Assembly (NCBI GenBank): GCA_964444665.1
Contig: CAYUIE010000016.1
Coordinates: 8,547 to 72,546, forward strand
Direction: 5' to 3'
DNA length: 64,000 bases
DNA from: CAYZTY01 sp964444665
GTDB taxonomy: Bacteria; Planctomycetota; Phycisphaerae; Sedimentisphaerales; CAYZTY01
Part shown: positions 51,168-58,921 of the stretch, piece by piece
How the letters are laid out: every line of letters starts with the position of its first letter
Position numbering within the stretch: the stretch's first letter is position 1
The notes under the pieces: generated by a model
What the model was told of the DNA's origin: nothing
The model's input: the letters and a program-made list of their open reading frames with translations, nothing else
Database searches by the model: none
Made by a program: the position numbers and the translations under genes

Positions 51168-51793
51168 GGTTTGAACAGACTCACTAAACCCGCTCCGAGC
51201 ATAAAAAATACAGCTGTAGTCGGCTCCGGACTTGCAATAATAAGCTCGTAACTCTCCAGAACACCGGTGTGATCGTATACTCTATCGTAAATCTGCAGGC
51301 TCCAAAGGCCATAAGCATCCTCTTCGTTAAACAAAGACAGAGGCTCAGCCGGCCTGAATAATCCAAAAAATGGTCCGCTCGCCTCCTCAATCGACACTTC
51401 AGCTTCGTCATCAAAAAACCACTGTCCTGACCCGCCTGCTACCGTTCGCCCGCCGTCTTGGTCCCGGATTATAAAGGCCATGTTAAAAGAGGGATTCAAA
51501 ACCGCATACGTCCCCGATGGACTTGTAAGAATCACTGAAAAATCAAATAAAGCTTCGTGCGATAAATAGATGTTGACATTAAGGTCGTCGATTTTCAAGT
51601 GATTCGGGATTCCAATTAAGGCATCATCCATCCAGCCCTTGCCATATTCTCTCTCCGGCTCATCCAACGCAGGAATGGGCAGATTGAAATCCATAGCATA
51701 AGAATGTACGGATGCGTGAAGCGGCGAGATAAGACAACCACCAGCAATCACGAGAATTGCTACACCCCCGCGCGCCAGGCTGTGAAAATCCAT
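51152..51793 (-). CDS. PEP-CTERM protein with proprotein-convertase P domain
   Basis: A 213-residue exported protein. Signal peptide residues 1-27; then a P/Homo B-type beta domain (about 60-190: LKIDDLNVNIYLSHEALFDFSVILTSPSGTY read in part, and LWSLQIYDRVYDHTGVLESYEL). The C-terminus is a PEP-CTERM sorting signal: SPEPTTAVFF, a hydrophobic helix, then KPHRRR. An exosortase would cut after PEP and attach the protein to the envelope. There is no protease domain, so the P domain stands alone. Confidence 0.88.
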   Translation of the reverse strand: MDFHSLARGGVAILVIAGGCLISPLHASVHSYAMDFNLPIPALDEPEREYGKGWMDDALIGIPNHLKIDDLNVNIYLSHEALFDFSVILTSPSGTYAVLNPSFNMAFIIRDQDGGRTVAGGSGQWFFDDEAEVSIEEASGPFFGLFRPAEPLSLFNEEDAYGLWSLQIYDRVYDHTGVLESYELIIASPEPTTAVFFMLGAGLVSLFKPHRRR

Positions 51794-51859
51794 ATTCCGC
51801 TACCTAGTAGGATTTCTGTCGCGGCTCGGTCAATTTTTCCGGTCTGTCTCGTGTACCGA

Positions 51860-53050
51860 TTACATTACTTCGATAACGGAATTATACTCACCGTAGGGAT
51901 TTATTTCAATCTTTTCATTATAAGGATCTTGCTGCCATTTGCCGTCGACCACGAGGCGATATCGATACTTTCCGCGATTCAAAGGCAGCTTGACCTGCCA
52001 GACGCCGTTATCGCTGACCTTGCTCAATGGTGTATCTTCCGGCTTCCAGTTGTTAAAATCGCCGGCAATCTGGACACTTTTGGCACGCGGGTAAAGCGTT
52101 ACGAACATAACCGCGTCGCTCAACTGATGCGTGCCGTAAACCCTGGCGATTTTCCGGTCAATATCAACGGGTTTTCGCTCAGGCTGCACAGTCGGCGGCA
52201 CAGTCGCCAAAAGCTCCTCCGCACTGCTGCTGATTTCGCTCAACTGCAAGTTCAGTGATTCTACCATCTCACGGCGATGCTCCTTTTGCTCACCGATGAC
52301 CTCCTTCACAAGATTCTGAAAATCCTTATAACCTTTACTGGCGGGGTCGTATTCGTTTATTGGCTGGCCCAGACTGGCTGCTTCCTTGAGCTTGGTGTTA
52401 AAATTAACAACAGTTCTGAACATCTTCTGGCCAAAATGGCTGCGCAGCTCCGCAAGAATCTCCCTACCCATCTTTGTGCGGATGTCATACATACTGGCCA
52501 GAACACGGACGCTTATGTTTCGAGAACATTGCTTACACAGGACGCTGATGGTATCAAGCTGCCTGCTCAGCCCATGAAGGGCAAAGTAACCCGTATCAAC
52601 CGGAATAATCACATCCGTTGCGGCCCGGAGCGCGTTGAAGGTAAGTAATCCCATCGATGGGGCACAGTCAATCACCGCAAACTCGTAAATTTCCTGCACT
52701 TCCCGCAGAGCGTTTTTCAGGCAATCCTCGCGTCTGGCAATCCCCGCCATTTGCTGCTCAAAAGCCGCAAGGTCTATACTGGCAGGTGCCAGCTCGAAGC
52801 TATCGGCAATTTCCCAAAGAACCTCCCGCAGCTTGGCAGGCTCATCTCTGTTTACACCTATGAGCACATCATAGATGCCCTGCTCAATCTGCTCTTCAGG
52901 TACCGCCAGACCGACTGCGCAATGCGATTGAGGGTCCATATCGACCAGCAGGGTACGTTTGCCGGTGCCGGCCAGAGTGCTTGCCAGGTTAATTGCCACC
53001 GTAGTTTTGCCACACCCACCTTTTTGATTAATGACCGCTATAGTCCTCAT
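51860..53050 (-). CDS. ParA-family ATPase fused to a glycogen-binding (CBM48) domain
   Basis: A 396-residue two-domain protein. Residues 1-255 are a ParA/MinD-type ATPase with the deviant Walker A KGGCGKTT, switch DMDPQSHCAVGL and Walker B FAVIDCAPSMGL. After a variable linker (about 255-310), residues 311-396 are an AMPK/isoamylase-type E-set: VQIAGDFNNWKPEDTPLSK, GVWQVKLPLNRGKYRYRLVVDGKW. No parB or chromosome-partition partner is adjacent, so the ATPase may position carbohydrate storage granules. The fusion is continuous, with no frameshift. Confidence 0.9.
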   Translation of the reverse strand: MRTIAVINQKGGCGKTTVAINLASTLAGTGKRTLLVDMDPQSHCAVGLAVPEEQIEQGIYDVLIGVNRDEPAKLREVLWEIADSFELAPASIDLAAFEQQMAGIARREDCLKNALREVQEIYEFAVIDCAPSMGLLTFNALRAATDVIIPVDTGYFALHGLSRQLDTISVLCKQCSRNISVRVLASMYDIRTKMGREILAELRSHFGQKMFRTVVNFNTKLKEAASLGQPINEYDPASKGYKDFQNLVKEVIGEQKEHRREMVESLNLQLSEISSSAEELLATVPPTVQPERKPVDIDRKIARVYGTHQLSDAVMFVTLYPRAKSVQIAGDFNNWKPEDTPLSKVSDNGVWQVKLPLNRGKYRYRLVVDGKWQQDPYNEKIEINPYGEYNSVIEVM

Positions 53051-53381
53051 AATGCCCTTCCCGTTCAGTTAGAACTGCTACGCAAAGCCAACGGCTTTAT
53101 CAACACTGATATATCACTCCTCGGCATTGTATAATTCGGCAAAAAGAACGAAAAAACTTTACTCGTTTATCGGACGAGCCGATAAAAATAATGAAGAATT
53201 ATACTAATTTCAGGTTATTTCCCAGACTTGTCAGGTAAGGTTACGAGGATGAAAAACCCTTGCAGGATATGCAATAGCACCTTTTTCAGCACAGCTTTTC
53301 CAGGTTAGGCTTAAAACGTCTTTTTCTGCGCTGAAAAGCCTGTTTTCTGCCGCTTTTGCAATGAATTGGGGCAGGAAGGAA
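53051..53381. other. Intergenic region between parA-CBM48 and E2 gene
   Basis: About 330 bases, no supported gene. A hairpin TTTATCGG/CCGATAAA (53166-53186) without a T-run lies in it. It should contain the leftward promoter of the ParA gene. Confidence 0.5.
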
Positions 53382-54467
53382 TTAAACCAGTGCTGCGGGC
53401 TCCTGGAGCAATCGGCGGAGGTAATCAAGAAACTGAGCAGCGTATGCACCGTTGGCTGTCCTGTGGTCAACTGATAACGTCAGGTTCATCATTTTACGTA
53501 CCCCGATTGAATCGGGGTTGCCGTCCTCGGGGACACAGCTATCCGTAATCCTGCCTATACCTAAAACGCTGCATTGGCCCGGCATTACTATTGGGATAAC
53601 CGAATCGGTGCCGAATGAGCCCAGGTTGCTCAACGTGATACAACCACCTTCCAAATCAAGCAGAGAAAGCTTATTGCTGCGGGCCTTTTCTGCAAGGCCT
53701 GCACTTTCTAACGCAATTTGCGCAAGGCCTTTCTCATCAGCATCCTTAACTACGGGAGCAACCAGACCGTCGGCAACATCAATTGCCAGGCCGATATTGA
53801 TGCTTTTAGGAAGCTGGATGTAATCATCGACCAATTTTCCTGTCATAATGGGATACTGTTTGAGGGCCAGGGCCGTCGCTTTCACTATAAAATCATGATA
53901 GGCAATTTTGGTATTGCCGGTTCGGTTTAATTTGTTTCGCAGGGCCACCAGCTCGGTCACATCGGCCTTCGCACTGAGATAAAAACAGGGTATCTCGCGC
54001 TTGGACTGCAGCATCCGTTGGCCTACGATTTTTTTCAGCCTGCTCAGCGGTACAGTCCGGCCAAGACTGATTTGCCGCTCAGTGGCTTCGGACTTCCCTG
54101 GAGTAAGCAAGTCTTGCGGCTCCACAAACACATCGGAATCAGGCTTGGGTGGAACATCAGTAGTTTGAGTCCAAAAACTGATAATTTCAGCTTTCAAGGA
54201 GTCAACAAAATCCTTTGTTACCTTCTCATCCTTTTCGCCGAGGACTATAATTGGCGCGTTGACCGGCAGTGTTTTGCCGATTTCAACCAGTATCTCCTTT
54301 ACAAATCCATTGGCCGGGGATTCAACTTCGAGGGTCGCCTTATCCGTCTCGACTTCGAAGATTACATCTCCCTTTTTGACCTCATCACCGACGTTAACGC
54401 AGTAACTTACTATAGTCCCGTCCTCCATTGTCTGTCCCAACTGTGGTAATCGAACTTCATTTGCCAT
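53382..54467 (-). CDS. 2-oxo acid dehydrogenase E2 acyltransferase
   Basis: A 361-residue E2. N-terminal lipoyl domain (lipoyl Lys in ETDKATLEV, about residues 42-50), a long linker without a clear E1/E3-binding domain, then a catalytic domain (residues 130-361) with GCITLSNLGSFGTDSVIPIV and SVDHRTANGAYAA. The canonical DHRxxDG is DHRTANG here (Asp to Asn). A CCCCGATTGAATCGGGG palindrome (53501-53517) lies inside the coding region. No E1 or E3 is nearby, so the substrate complex is unknown. Confidence 0.9.
   Translation of the reverse strand: MANEVRLPQLGQTMEDGTIVSYCVNVGDEVKKGDVIFEVETDKATLEVESPANGFVKEILVEIGKTLPVNAPIIVLGEKDEKVTKDFVDSLKAEIISFWTQTTDVPPKPDSDVFVEPQDLLTPGKSEATERQISLGRTVPLSRLKKIVGQRMLQSKREIPCFYLSAKADVTELVALRNKLNRTGNTKIAYHDFIVKATALALKQYPIMTGKLVDDYIQLPKSINIGLAIDVADGLVAPVVKDADEKGLAQIALESAGLAEKARSNKLSLLDLEGGCITLSNLGSFGTDSVIPIVMPGQCSVLGIGRITDSCVPEDGNPDSIGVRKMMNLTLSVDHRTANGAYAAQFLDYLRRLLQEPAALV
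53501..53517. repeat. CCCGA palindrome inside the E2 gene
   Basis: CCCCGATTGAATCGGGG encodes the NPDSIG stretch of the E2 protein just before its conserved DHR motif, at a point where E2 proteins vary in length. Confidence 0.6.
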
Positions 54468-54668
54468 TAGTAAGCCCTTGTGCCTTTTATTTTGAGTGTT
54501 TTCAACCTGCGGCTTTTCTAAATGACCGCTTTAATCATTCTATCAACGCTGTGTATACTTGCAAGTCTCACATAATCTTTGGGATAGCTATGCCGAATCT
54601 TGATTCTTGCTTAATCACACATCGTATTCTATAATCGCCCTTTTGAAGCTGCTTTACAGGCGAAAGAT

Positions 54669-55880
54669 ATGGCGGAAGAGGTCACAAAACAACTCGAGCT
54701 TCTAAGACGCGGGTCTGTGGACATATATACCGAACAGGAGCTTGCTCTAAAGCTCAAAGAAGCAGCACAAACCGGCCGTCAATTACGAATCAAGCTCGGC
54801 CTTGACCCGACCAGCCCTGATATTCACCTCGGCCATACCGTTCAGCTTCGCAAGGTTCGCCAGTTCCAGGACCTCGGACACAAGGCTGTTTTATTAATCG
54901 GCGATTATACTGCTCGAATCGGCGACCCAAGCGGAGAAGATACCACCCGGCCGATACTGGCCACTGAGCAAATCGAGGCTAATGCCCGCACTTATTTCAA
55001 GCAGGCGGGAAAAGTGCTCGATACATCCGAAGATAAGCTTGAAGTCAGATATAACAGCAAGTGGCTTGAAAAGCTGAACCTGATGGAGGTGATTCGGCTG
55101 GTATCGAATAAGACAGTGGCCCAGATGCTTCAGCGGGACAGCTTCAAGAAGCGTTTTCGGGCAGAGGAAGATATATTTATGCACGAGTTTATCTACCCGG
55201 TAATGCAAGGCTACGACTCGGTTGTAGTGAAAAGCGATATCGAACTGGGCGGTACGGACCAGACGTTTAATAATCTTATCGGCCGAGATATCCAGAAGGC
55301 GTACGGGCAAAGCCCGCAGGTTGTGATTATTTTGCCGATTCTCGTCGGACTCGATGGGAAAGAAAAAATGAGCAAGTCAAAAGGCAACTACATCGGCATA
55401 ACCGATGAGCCTAACGATATGTTCGGCAAGATTATGAGCATCTCCGACGATATGATGGAAAACTATTTTACACTGCTGACCGACATCCAGGCCGAGGAAA
55501 TTGCCACACTGACCAATCCCGAAAAAACGCACCCCAAGGAAGCCAAGGTACGGCTTGGTAAGACGGTGGTTAGCACATACTATAACGCTGACGCCGCCGC
55601 TGACGCCGCCGCACACTTCGAGAAGGTCTTTGCACAAAGAGAACTTCCGGACGATATGCCGCAGGTCCAGCTCGCCGGCCAACCCATTACCGCCGCTAAA
55701 TTGTTGCTTCACTGCAACCTTGTGGCAACCGGCGGCGAGGCAAAAAGAATGATAAAACAGGCCGCCGTAAGCATCAATGGCAGCAAAATAAACGACCCGA
55801 ATTCCGAGATTAGACCAGAGGACGGGATGGTAGTGCGTGTAGGCAGGCGAAAGTTTGCTCAATTGAAGGTGAAGAAGTAA
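54669..55880 (+). CDS. tyrS: Tyrosyl-tRNA synthetase (TyrZ-type)
   Basis: A 403-residue class I synthetase joining Tyr to tRNA-Tyr. It has LGLDPTSPDIHLGHTVQLRK (HIGH-type motif), DQTFNNLIGRDIQK, the KMSKS loop EKMSKSKGNYIG (about residues 235-246) and a C-terminal S4-type RNA-binding domain. The DPTSPDIHLGH form points to the TyrZ branch rather than E. coli TyrS. I choose ATG 54669. No T-box leader is visible. Confidence 0.95.
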   Translation: MAEEVTKQLELLRRGSVDIYTEQELALKLKEAAQTGRQLRIKLGLDPTSPDIHLGHTVQLRKVRQFQDLGHKAVLLIGDYTARIGDPSGEDTTRPILATEQIEANARTYFKQAGKVLDTSEDKLEVRYNSKWLEKLNLMEVIRLVSNKTVAQMLQRDSFKKRFRAEEDIFMHEFIYPVMQGYDSVVVKSDIELGGTDQTFNNLIGRDIQKAYGQSPQVVIILPILVGLDGKEKMSKSKGNYIGITDEPNDMFGKIMSISDDMMENYFTLLTDIQAEEIATLTNPEKTHPKEAKVRLGKTVVSTYYNADAAADAAAHFEKVFAQRELPDDMPQVQLAGQPITAAKLLLHCNLVATGGEAKRMIKQAAVSINGSKINDPNSEIRPEDGMVVRVGRRKFAQLKVKK

Positions 55881-55926
55881 CTTCAAATTACAGAACCAGA
55901 GACGGATTTCTTGTTAGCCACACCTA

Positions 55927-55957
55927 CCTTTTCTCTAAATCACTTGCCTTTGGCGGG
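55927..55957. repeat. 31-base dispersed repeat, copy 2
   Basis: Matches 11092-11122 with one difference by eye; found just downstream of tyrS. Confidence 0.65.
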
Positions 55958-56026
55958 AATTAATAAGACAATCATGTTCTTGTGTAAATTACTAAACAGA
56001 AATTTATTATATAACAGACACCCAGA

Positions 56027-56746
56027 ATGAAAAGTAAAGGTACATGCTGTCTTTGTCATACCCCCTCTTTACTAAAGAGGTCGCATATTGTAACAAATTC
56101 CATTTTTAGTTTCGTGCGCGATAAAACAATGAACAACAGGTTTTATGAGATAGGCGACAAAACAAATATCATCATCCAAGATGGTCCCAAAGAACATCTA
56201 CTCTGTGGTAAATGTGAGCAGAAAATTGGCCGTTATGAAAAGTATTACAAAGAGGCCATTCATTTAAGTAGGCATGGAATAGAAATAATACAAGATGACA
56301 AAATTGCCATTATAGGGAATCTTGATTATAATAAGATAAAACTGTTTCTATTGTCAATACTGTGGCGAATGAGCATCTCGTCCCTGCCTCAATTCGCTAA
56401 TGTATCGCTAGCCAATAACGAAGATGTTATTCGTAGGATGATTCTTGAAGAGAAGCCGGGGAAAAACCACGAATACCCAATTGCTGCTCTTATACCCCTA
56501 ATCAACGGCAAAATGCAAGAAGGTTGGATGTGTTTTCCCATTATTGGCGATCATCCGCATGGAACCGTTCATTATATGATAATAGGAGGCATACTTTACT
56601 CAATCTCTATGACTCAATTTGACGAGTGTTTTTATAAATACTTATTGTACGAGTCTGGCCGTTGGGTCATGCCATTAATTGATTTCTACAAAATATCCTT
56701 CTTAAGGGATTTTATTGATAGCAACTTTGGCGAAAGGAATTCTTAG
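56027..56746 (+). CDS. HNH-like Cys-rich protein, unknown function
   Basis: A 239-residue protein. The N-terminal 65 residues have a zinc-finger-like pattern: CCLC (C7-C10), KRSHI (H20), and LLCGKCE (C60, C63), as seen in diverse HNH-type or related nuclease-like proteins. The rest is not recognised. The gene is visibly more A+T-rich than neighbours and sits next to a RAYT transposase, suggesting transfer. A nuclease role is inference only. Confidence 0.55.
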   Translation: MKSKGTCCLCHTPSLLKRSHIVTNSIFSFVRDKTMNNRFYEIGDKTNIIIQDGPKEHLLCGKCEQKIGRYEKYYKEAIHLSRHGIEIIQDDKIAIIGNLDYNKIKLFLLSILWRMSISSLPQFANVSLANNEDVIRRMILEEKPGKNHEYPIAALIPLINGKMQEGWMCFPIIGDHPHGTVHYMIIGGILYSISMTQFDECFYKYLLYESGRWVMPLIDFYKISFLRDFIDSNFGERNS

Positions 56747-56770
56747 AGCCAATCGATGGTGAAAAAATGG

Positions 56771-56790
56771 ATTCCTGCCTTCGCAGGAAT
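56771..56790. repeat. REP-like hairpin
   Basis: ATTCCTGCCTTCGCAGGAAT followed by GACA, a common environmental-genome repeat of the form TTCCTGCxTTCGCAGGAATGACA. Confidence 0.6.
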
Positions 56791-56848
56791 GACAGAACGA
56801 GACTGCCACGTTAGTTCGACAAACTCATCACAAGTTCGCTTAGAATGA

Positions 56849-56865
56849 ACCGACGTGCTGTCGGT
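56849..56865. repeat. Hairpin flanking the RAYT gene
   Basis: ACCGAC GTGCT GTCGGT, ending one base before the RAYT stop (56867). It is possibly the right-hand partner of the palindromes at the gene's other end. Confidence 0.5.
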
Positions 56866-56866
56866 A

Positions 56867-57418
56867 CTAAAGATTCAGTGGTGTGACGAAATCCCAGGAT
56901 TGAGGTGAAAGGCCGGAATTCTCGGGGTTAGCACAGATATATTTGGCGGCGGCACTTAGAGTATCGGTGTCATTGATAAAAATTTTCCAAAAACTTCGAG
57001 TCCATGGGGTACACTCGAGCTCCATCGCCTTCGTAGCCACCCCTTTTAACTGGTTGACAAGATATTCGATTCTGTGTTTCGGCCGCATGATAAGTATGTG
57101 TACATGGTCATTCATTATCGCGCAGGCGGGTACTGTAATATTAAATTTGTTAATAACCGTCCGAAAACCAGATGCTATGAGTGATCTTGTTCTGTCGTTG
57201 ATGAAAAACGGCGGACGAATTGTTTTTTGTCTTGCTACGGCCCAGAACTTTTGAAGTGTCTTTTTTACGGGTTGTGGACTCTGACGTCCGTACCTTACTG
57301 CCCCCAAGGATTGTAATTGCCTGATATAAACATCTTTTGAGTATGAACCCCGCGGGTCATTGGGTAGCCAAGTGCCGTATGTAGTAAATATAGCGTGATA
57401 AGCAATAACCATTAACAA
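56867..57418 (-). CDS. tnpA-like: RAYT (Y1-type transposase)
   Basis: A 183-residue IS200-like HUH enzyme. The metal-binding HxH is NDHVHILI (about residue 110) and the catalytic Tyr is in AAKYICANPENSGLS near the C-terminus. It is of the REP-associated kind, with the N-terminal AIFTTYGTWLPNDPRGS typical of RAYTs, and it stands alone without IS ends. Palindromes lie at both ends of the gene. Members are domesticated transposases that move or maintain REP elements. Confidence 0.9.
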   Translation of the reverse strand: MLMVIAYHAIFTTYGTWLPNDPRGSYSKDVYIRQLQSLGAVRYGRQSPQPVKKTLQKFWAVARQKTIRPPFFINDRTRSLIASGFRTVINKFNITVPACAIMNDHVHILIMRPKHRIEYLVNQLKGVATKAMELECTPWTRSFWKIFINDTDTLSAAAKYICANPENSGLSPQSWDFVTPLNL

Positions 57419-57426
57419 TCCGGTAT

Positions 57427-57501
57427 TTGTTTAGCAGTAGTCGGGACGACTACTATTAAATAAGCCTTAAAAAAGTCGCCGTTTCGGCGACTGCTAAACA
57501 A
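57427..57501. repeat. REPIN-like double palindrome next to RAYT
   Basis: Outer arms TTGTTTAGCAGT (57427-57438) and ACTGCTAAACAA (57490-57501) enclose two hairpins, AGTAGTCG GGA CGACTACT and AGTCGCCG TTT CGGCGACT. It starts nine bases from the RAYT start, as REP doublets do. Confidence 0.7.
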
Positions 57502-57716
57502 CTAAATAAAACCTTGGTGTTTTGGCGTAATTTTTGATTGTACGAATTATCGAAAAAATTACAATATTTTTTTGTAAATCCTGCTTGTATGTAATGTCAG
57601 GAACCTGTAAAATACCATCGGCGGAGAGATAACCGCCAATTAAAAAGATAACACTGAGATTTCAGACGTTTCGCTCCAAACCGCGAGTTTGTAACTGCAG
57701 GAACGTTTGGGAGGCT

Positions 57717-57879
57717 CGGTGCTCTTTGTTTCTACAAAGAGCACCGCAGCTATTTTGTGTTGTATTTGCACAAAGCTGCGGTTGCTCACGTAGAGCTATA
57801 GAAAGAGCATCGTCCTTCACGTCCTGCACGGGCTCTCGCGGGCCTGGGGTGAGCGTGATTGCGGCGGTGCTCTTTTTTT
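57717..57879 (+). ncRNA. Structured RNA with competing stems
   Basis: Stem 1 is a perfect 13-pair hairpin (57717-57729 with 57734-57746). Stem 2 is at 57745-57780 (CGCAGCT/AGCTGCG plus TTTGTG/CACAAA). The last stem pairs AAAGAGCATCG (57802-57812) with CGGTGCTCTTT (57865-57875) and runs into T7, a terminator form. The 11 bases CGGTGCTCTTT occur twice (57717 and 57865), so the segment at 57802 could pair with either. This is an attenuator-like choice. It precedes the small membrane-protein gene at 57934. Confidence 0.55.
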
Positions 57880-57933
57880 GGTTACTGGTTATTGGCGAAT
57901 GGTGATTGGTTACTCGCAATAGGGGATACAACA

Positions 57934-58101
57934 ATGAAATTTACACCCGTAAAGGGCCTGATTCGGCTGGTTATGGTTGCGGCAGGAGTACTGATGGGCC
58001 TGCCGTTTGCCAAGTCCTTTTCTTTTCTTGCCGTATGTGCGCTACTTGCAATGGGCTGGGTGATTTACTGGCTTGTAGGCGGATTTTTCGACGTCGATTG
58101 A
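57934..58101 (+). CDS. 55-residue two-helix membrane protein
   Basis: A 55-residue protein, MKFTPVKGLIRLVMVAAG..., with two hydrophobic helices and an acidic end (FFDVD). AGGGG lies about nine bases before ATG 57934; an upstream in-frame start at 57859 lies in the terminator and repeat. It reads like phage-shock- or stress-type small inner-membrane proteins, but I recognise no family. It is flanked by the two structured RNA candidates. Confidence 0.5.
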   Translation: MKFTPVKGLIRLVMVAAGVLMGLPFAKSFSFLAVCALLAMGWVIYWLVGGFFDVD

Positions 58102-58174
58102 ATGTTGGTAACTGGTGAGTGGTAAATGGTAACTGGTTCAAACGACTAATAACCAATAAATATGCCTCGGTGAT

Positions 58175-58290
58175 GCTGCACGGCCTGACGGCTCGGGCGC
58201 CCTTAAGAGCTGGTGGTCGGGATACCAAACGTCTCTTCCTTCGTTTGGGGGACGTTAAATCCACTTGAGGCCGTGCAGCGCCCTTTATTT
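58175..58290 (+). ncRNA. Candidate structured RNA
   Basis: A perfect 12-pair closing helix, GCTGCACGGCCT (58175-58186) with AGGCCGTGCAGC (58268-58279). Inside are GTGG/CCAC (58213-58216 with 58261-58264) and the hairpin CCAAACG/CGTTTGG (58225-58231 with 58242-58248). A T-rich tail (TTTATTTTACTT) follows. No match to SRP, 6S, tmRNA or RNase P motifs as far as I can see. Strand is not proven. Confidence 0.4.
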
Positions 58291-58334
58291 TACTTAGCAT
58301 AGGGCGATTGTTGTTTATTTTCTGCGCATAAAAT

Positions 58335-58368
58335 AGGAGCCGCCCTCCTCCGGCCGGCTCCTTATTAT
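58335..58368. terminator. Terminator-like stem-loop
   Basis: AGGAGCCG (58335-58342) pairs with CGGCTCCT (58355-58362), followed by TATTAT. It lies between the RNA candidate and the minus-strand sulfatase-fold gene. Confidence 0.45.
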
Positions 58369-58921
58369 CAACTCAAAGCCACACTTGCCTCTTTATTTGA
58401 CAGATGTCTGTCTTGCAATGCAGCTTTGGTTTTTAGACAGGCGGGTTTCCTCCTCTTCCGTTCAATTTGTCTCACCCACCTCTCTCGCTTTAATTAACGA
58501 TTCTCTTTTTTCAGCAAAAACTATACCAGCAAAAACAACATAATTCGGTCACATTCTTTGTTAATCCCTAAGGGCTCTATAGAAAAACAGTTGCGCCTGG
58601 ACAAGTTCTCTCGTGGAAAAAAACCTGAGCAGTTATCTCTTATATTATGTTTACAAAAAACACCAATTGCCTCCCCGTCACTTCCAATTCTTGATTTTTA
58701 AAATTTTAAAAAAGAGGTAGGCCACCTGATAGTCTGATAATGGGCAAATTGCGCAAGAACTGCGTTTACAAAAAACAACGCGCCAATATTGTCCTCATCG
58801 GTTCAGAAATTTTTGCATTGCAATGATATTATCCGCATAAAACTTCATATTGTTATGGAATAGAAATGAAGAAACCACTAAATCCCTGGCTATTCCTGAA
58901 CATCTACAGATATGTCGGCTA

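Larger units (their letters stand above)
57419..57933. other. Region with REPIN-like element and folded RNA
   Basis: Holds the 75-base double palindrome (57427-57501), an A+T-rich stretch, then the candidate structured RNA (57675-57879) and a GGTTACTGG-type repeat. No convincing protein gene; a minus-strand open frame here reads through the hairpins. Confidence 0.6.
58102..58921. other. Long noncoding stretch with RNA candidate and hairpins
   Basis: About 820 bases without a supported gene. It contains GGTAACTGG-type repeats (58107-58137), a folded RNA candidate (58175-58279), a terminator-like stem (58335-58368), the palindrome GACAGATGTCTGTC (58399-58412) and an A+T-rich tail. It ends downstream of the convergent sulfatase-fold gene. 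Confidence 0.6.

Noticed and set aside
54468..54668. T-box leader for tyrS
   Set aside because: No T-box core sequence or terminator hairpin seen before tyrS.
57662..57934. 90-codon minus-strand frame
   Set aside because: It passes through perfect hairpins and a poly-T tract, which fit an RNA better than a protein.
57640..58290. tmRNA, RNase P RNA, SRP RNA or CRISPR array
   Set aside because: No conserved RNA motifs and no regularly spaced identical repeats are present; the hairpins are all different.
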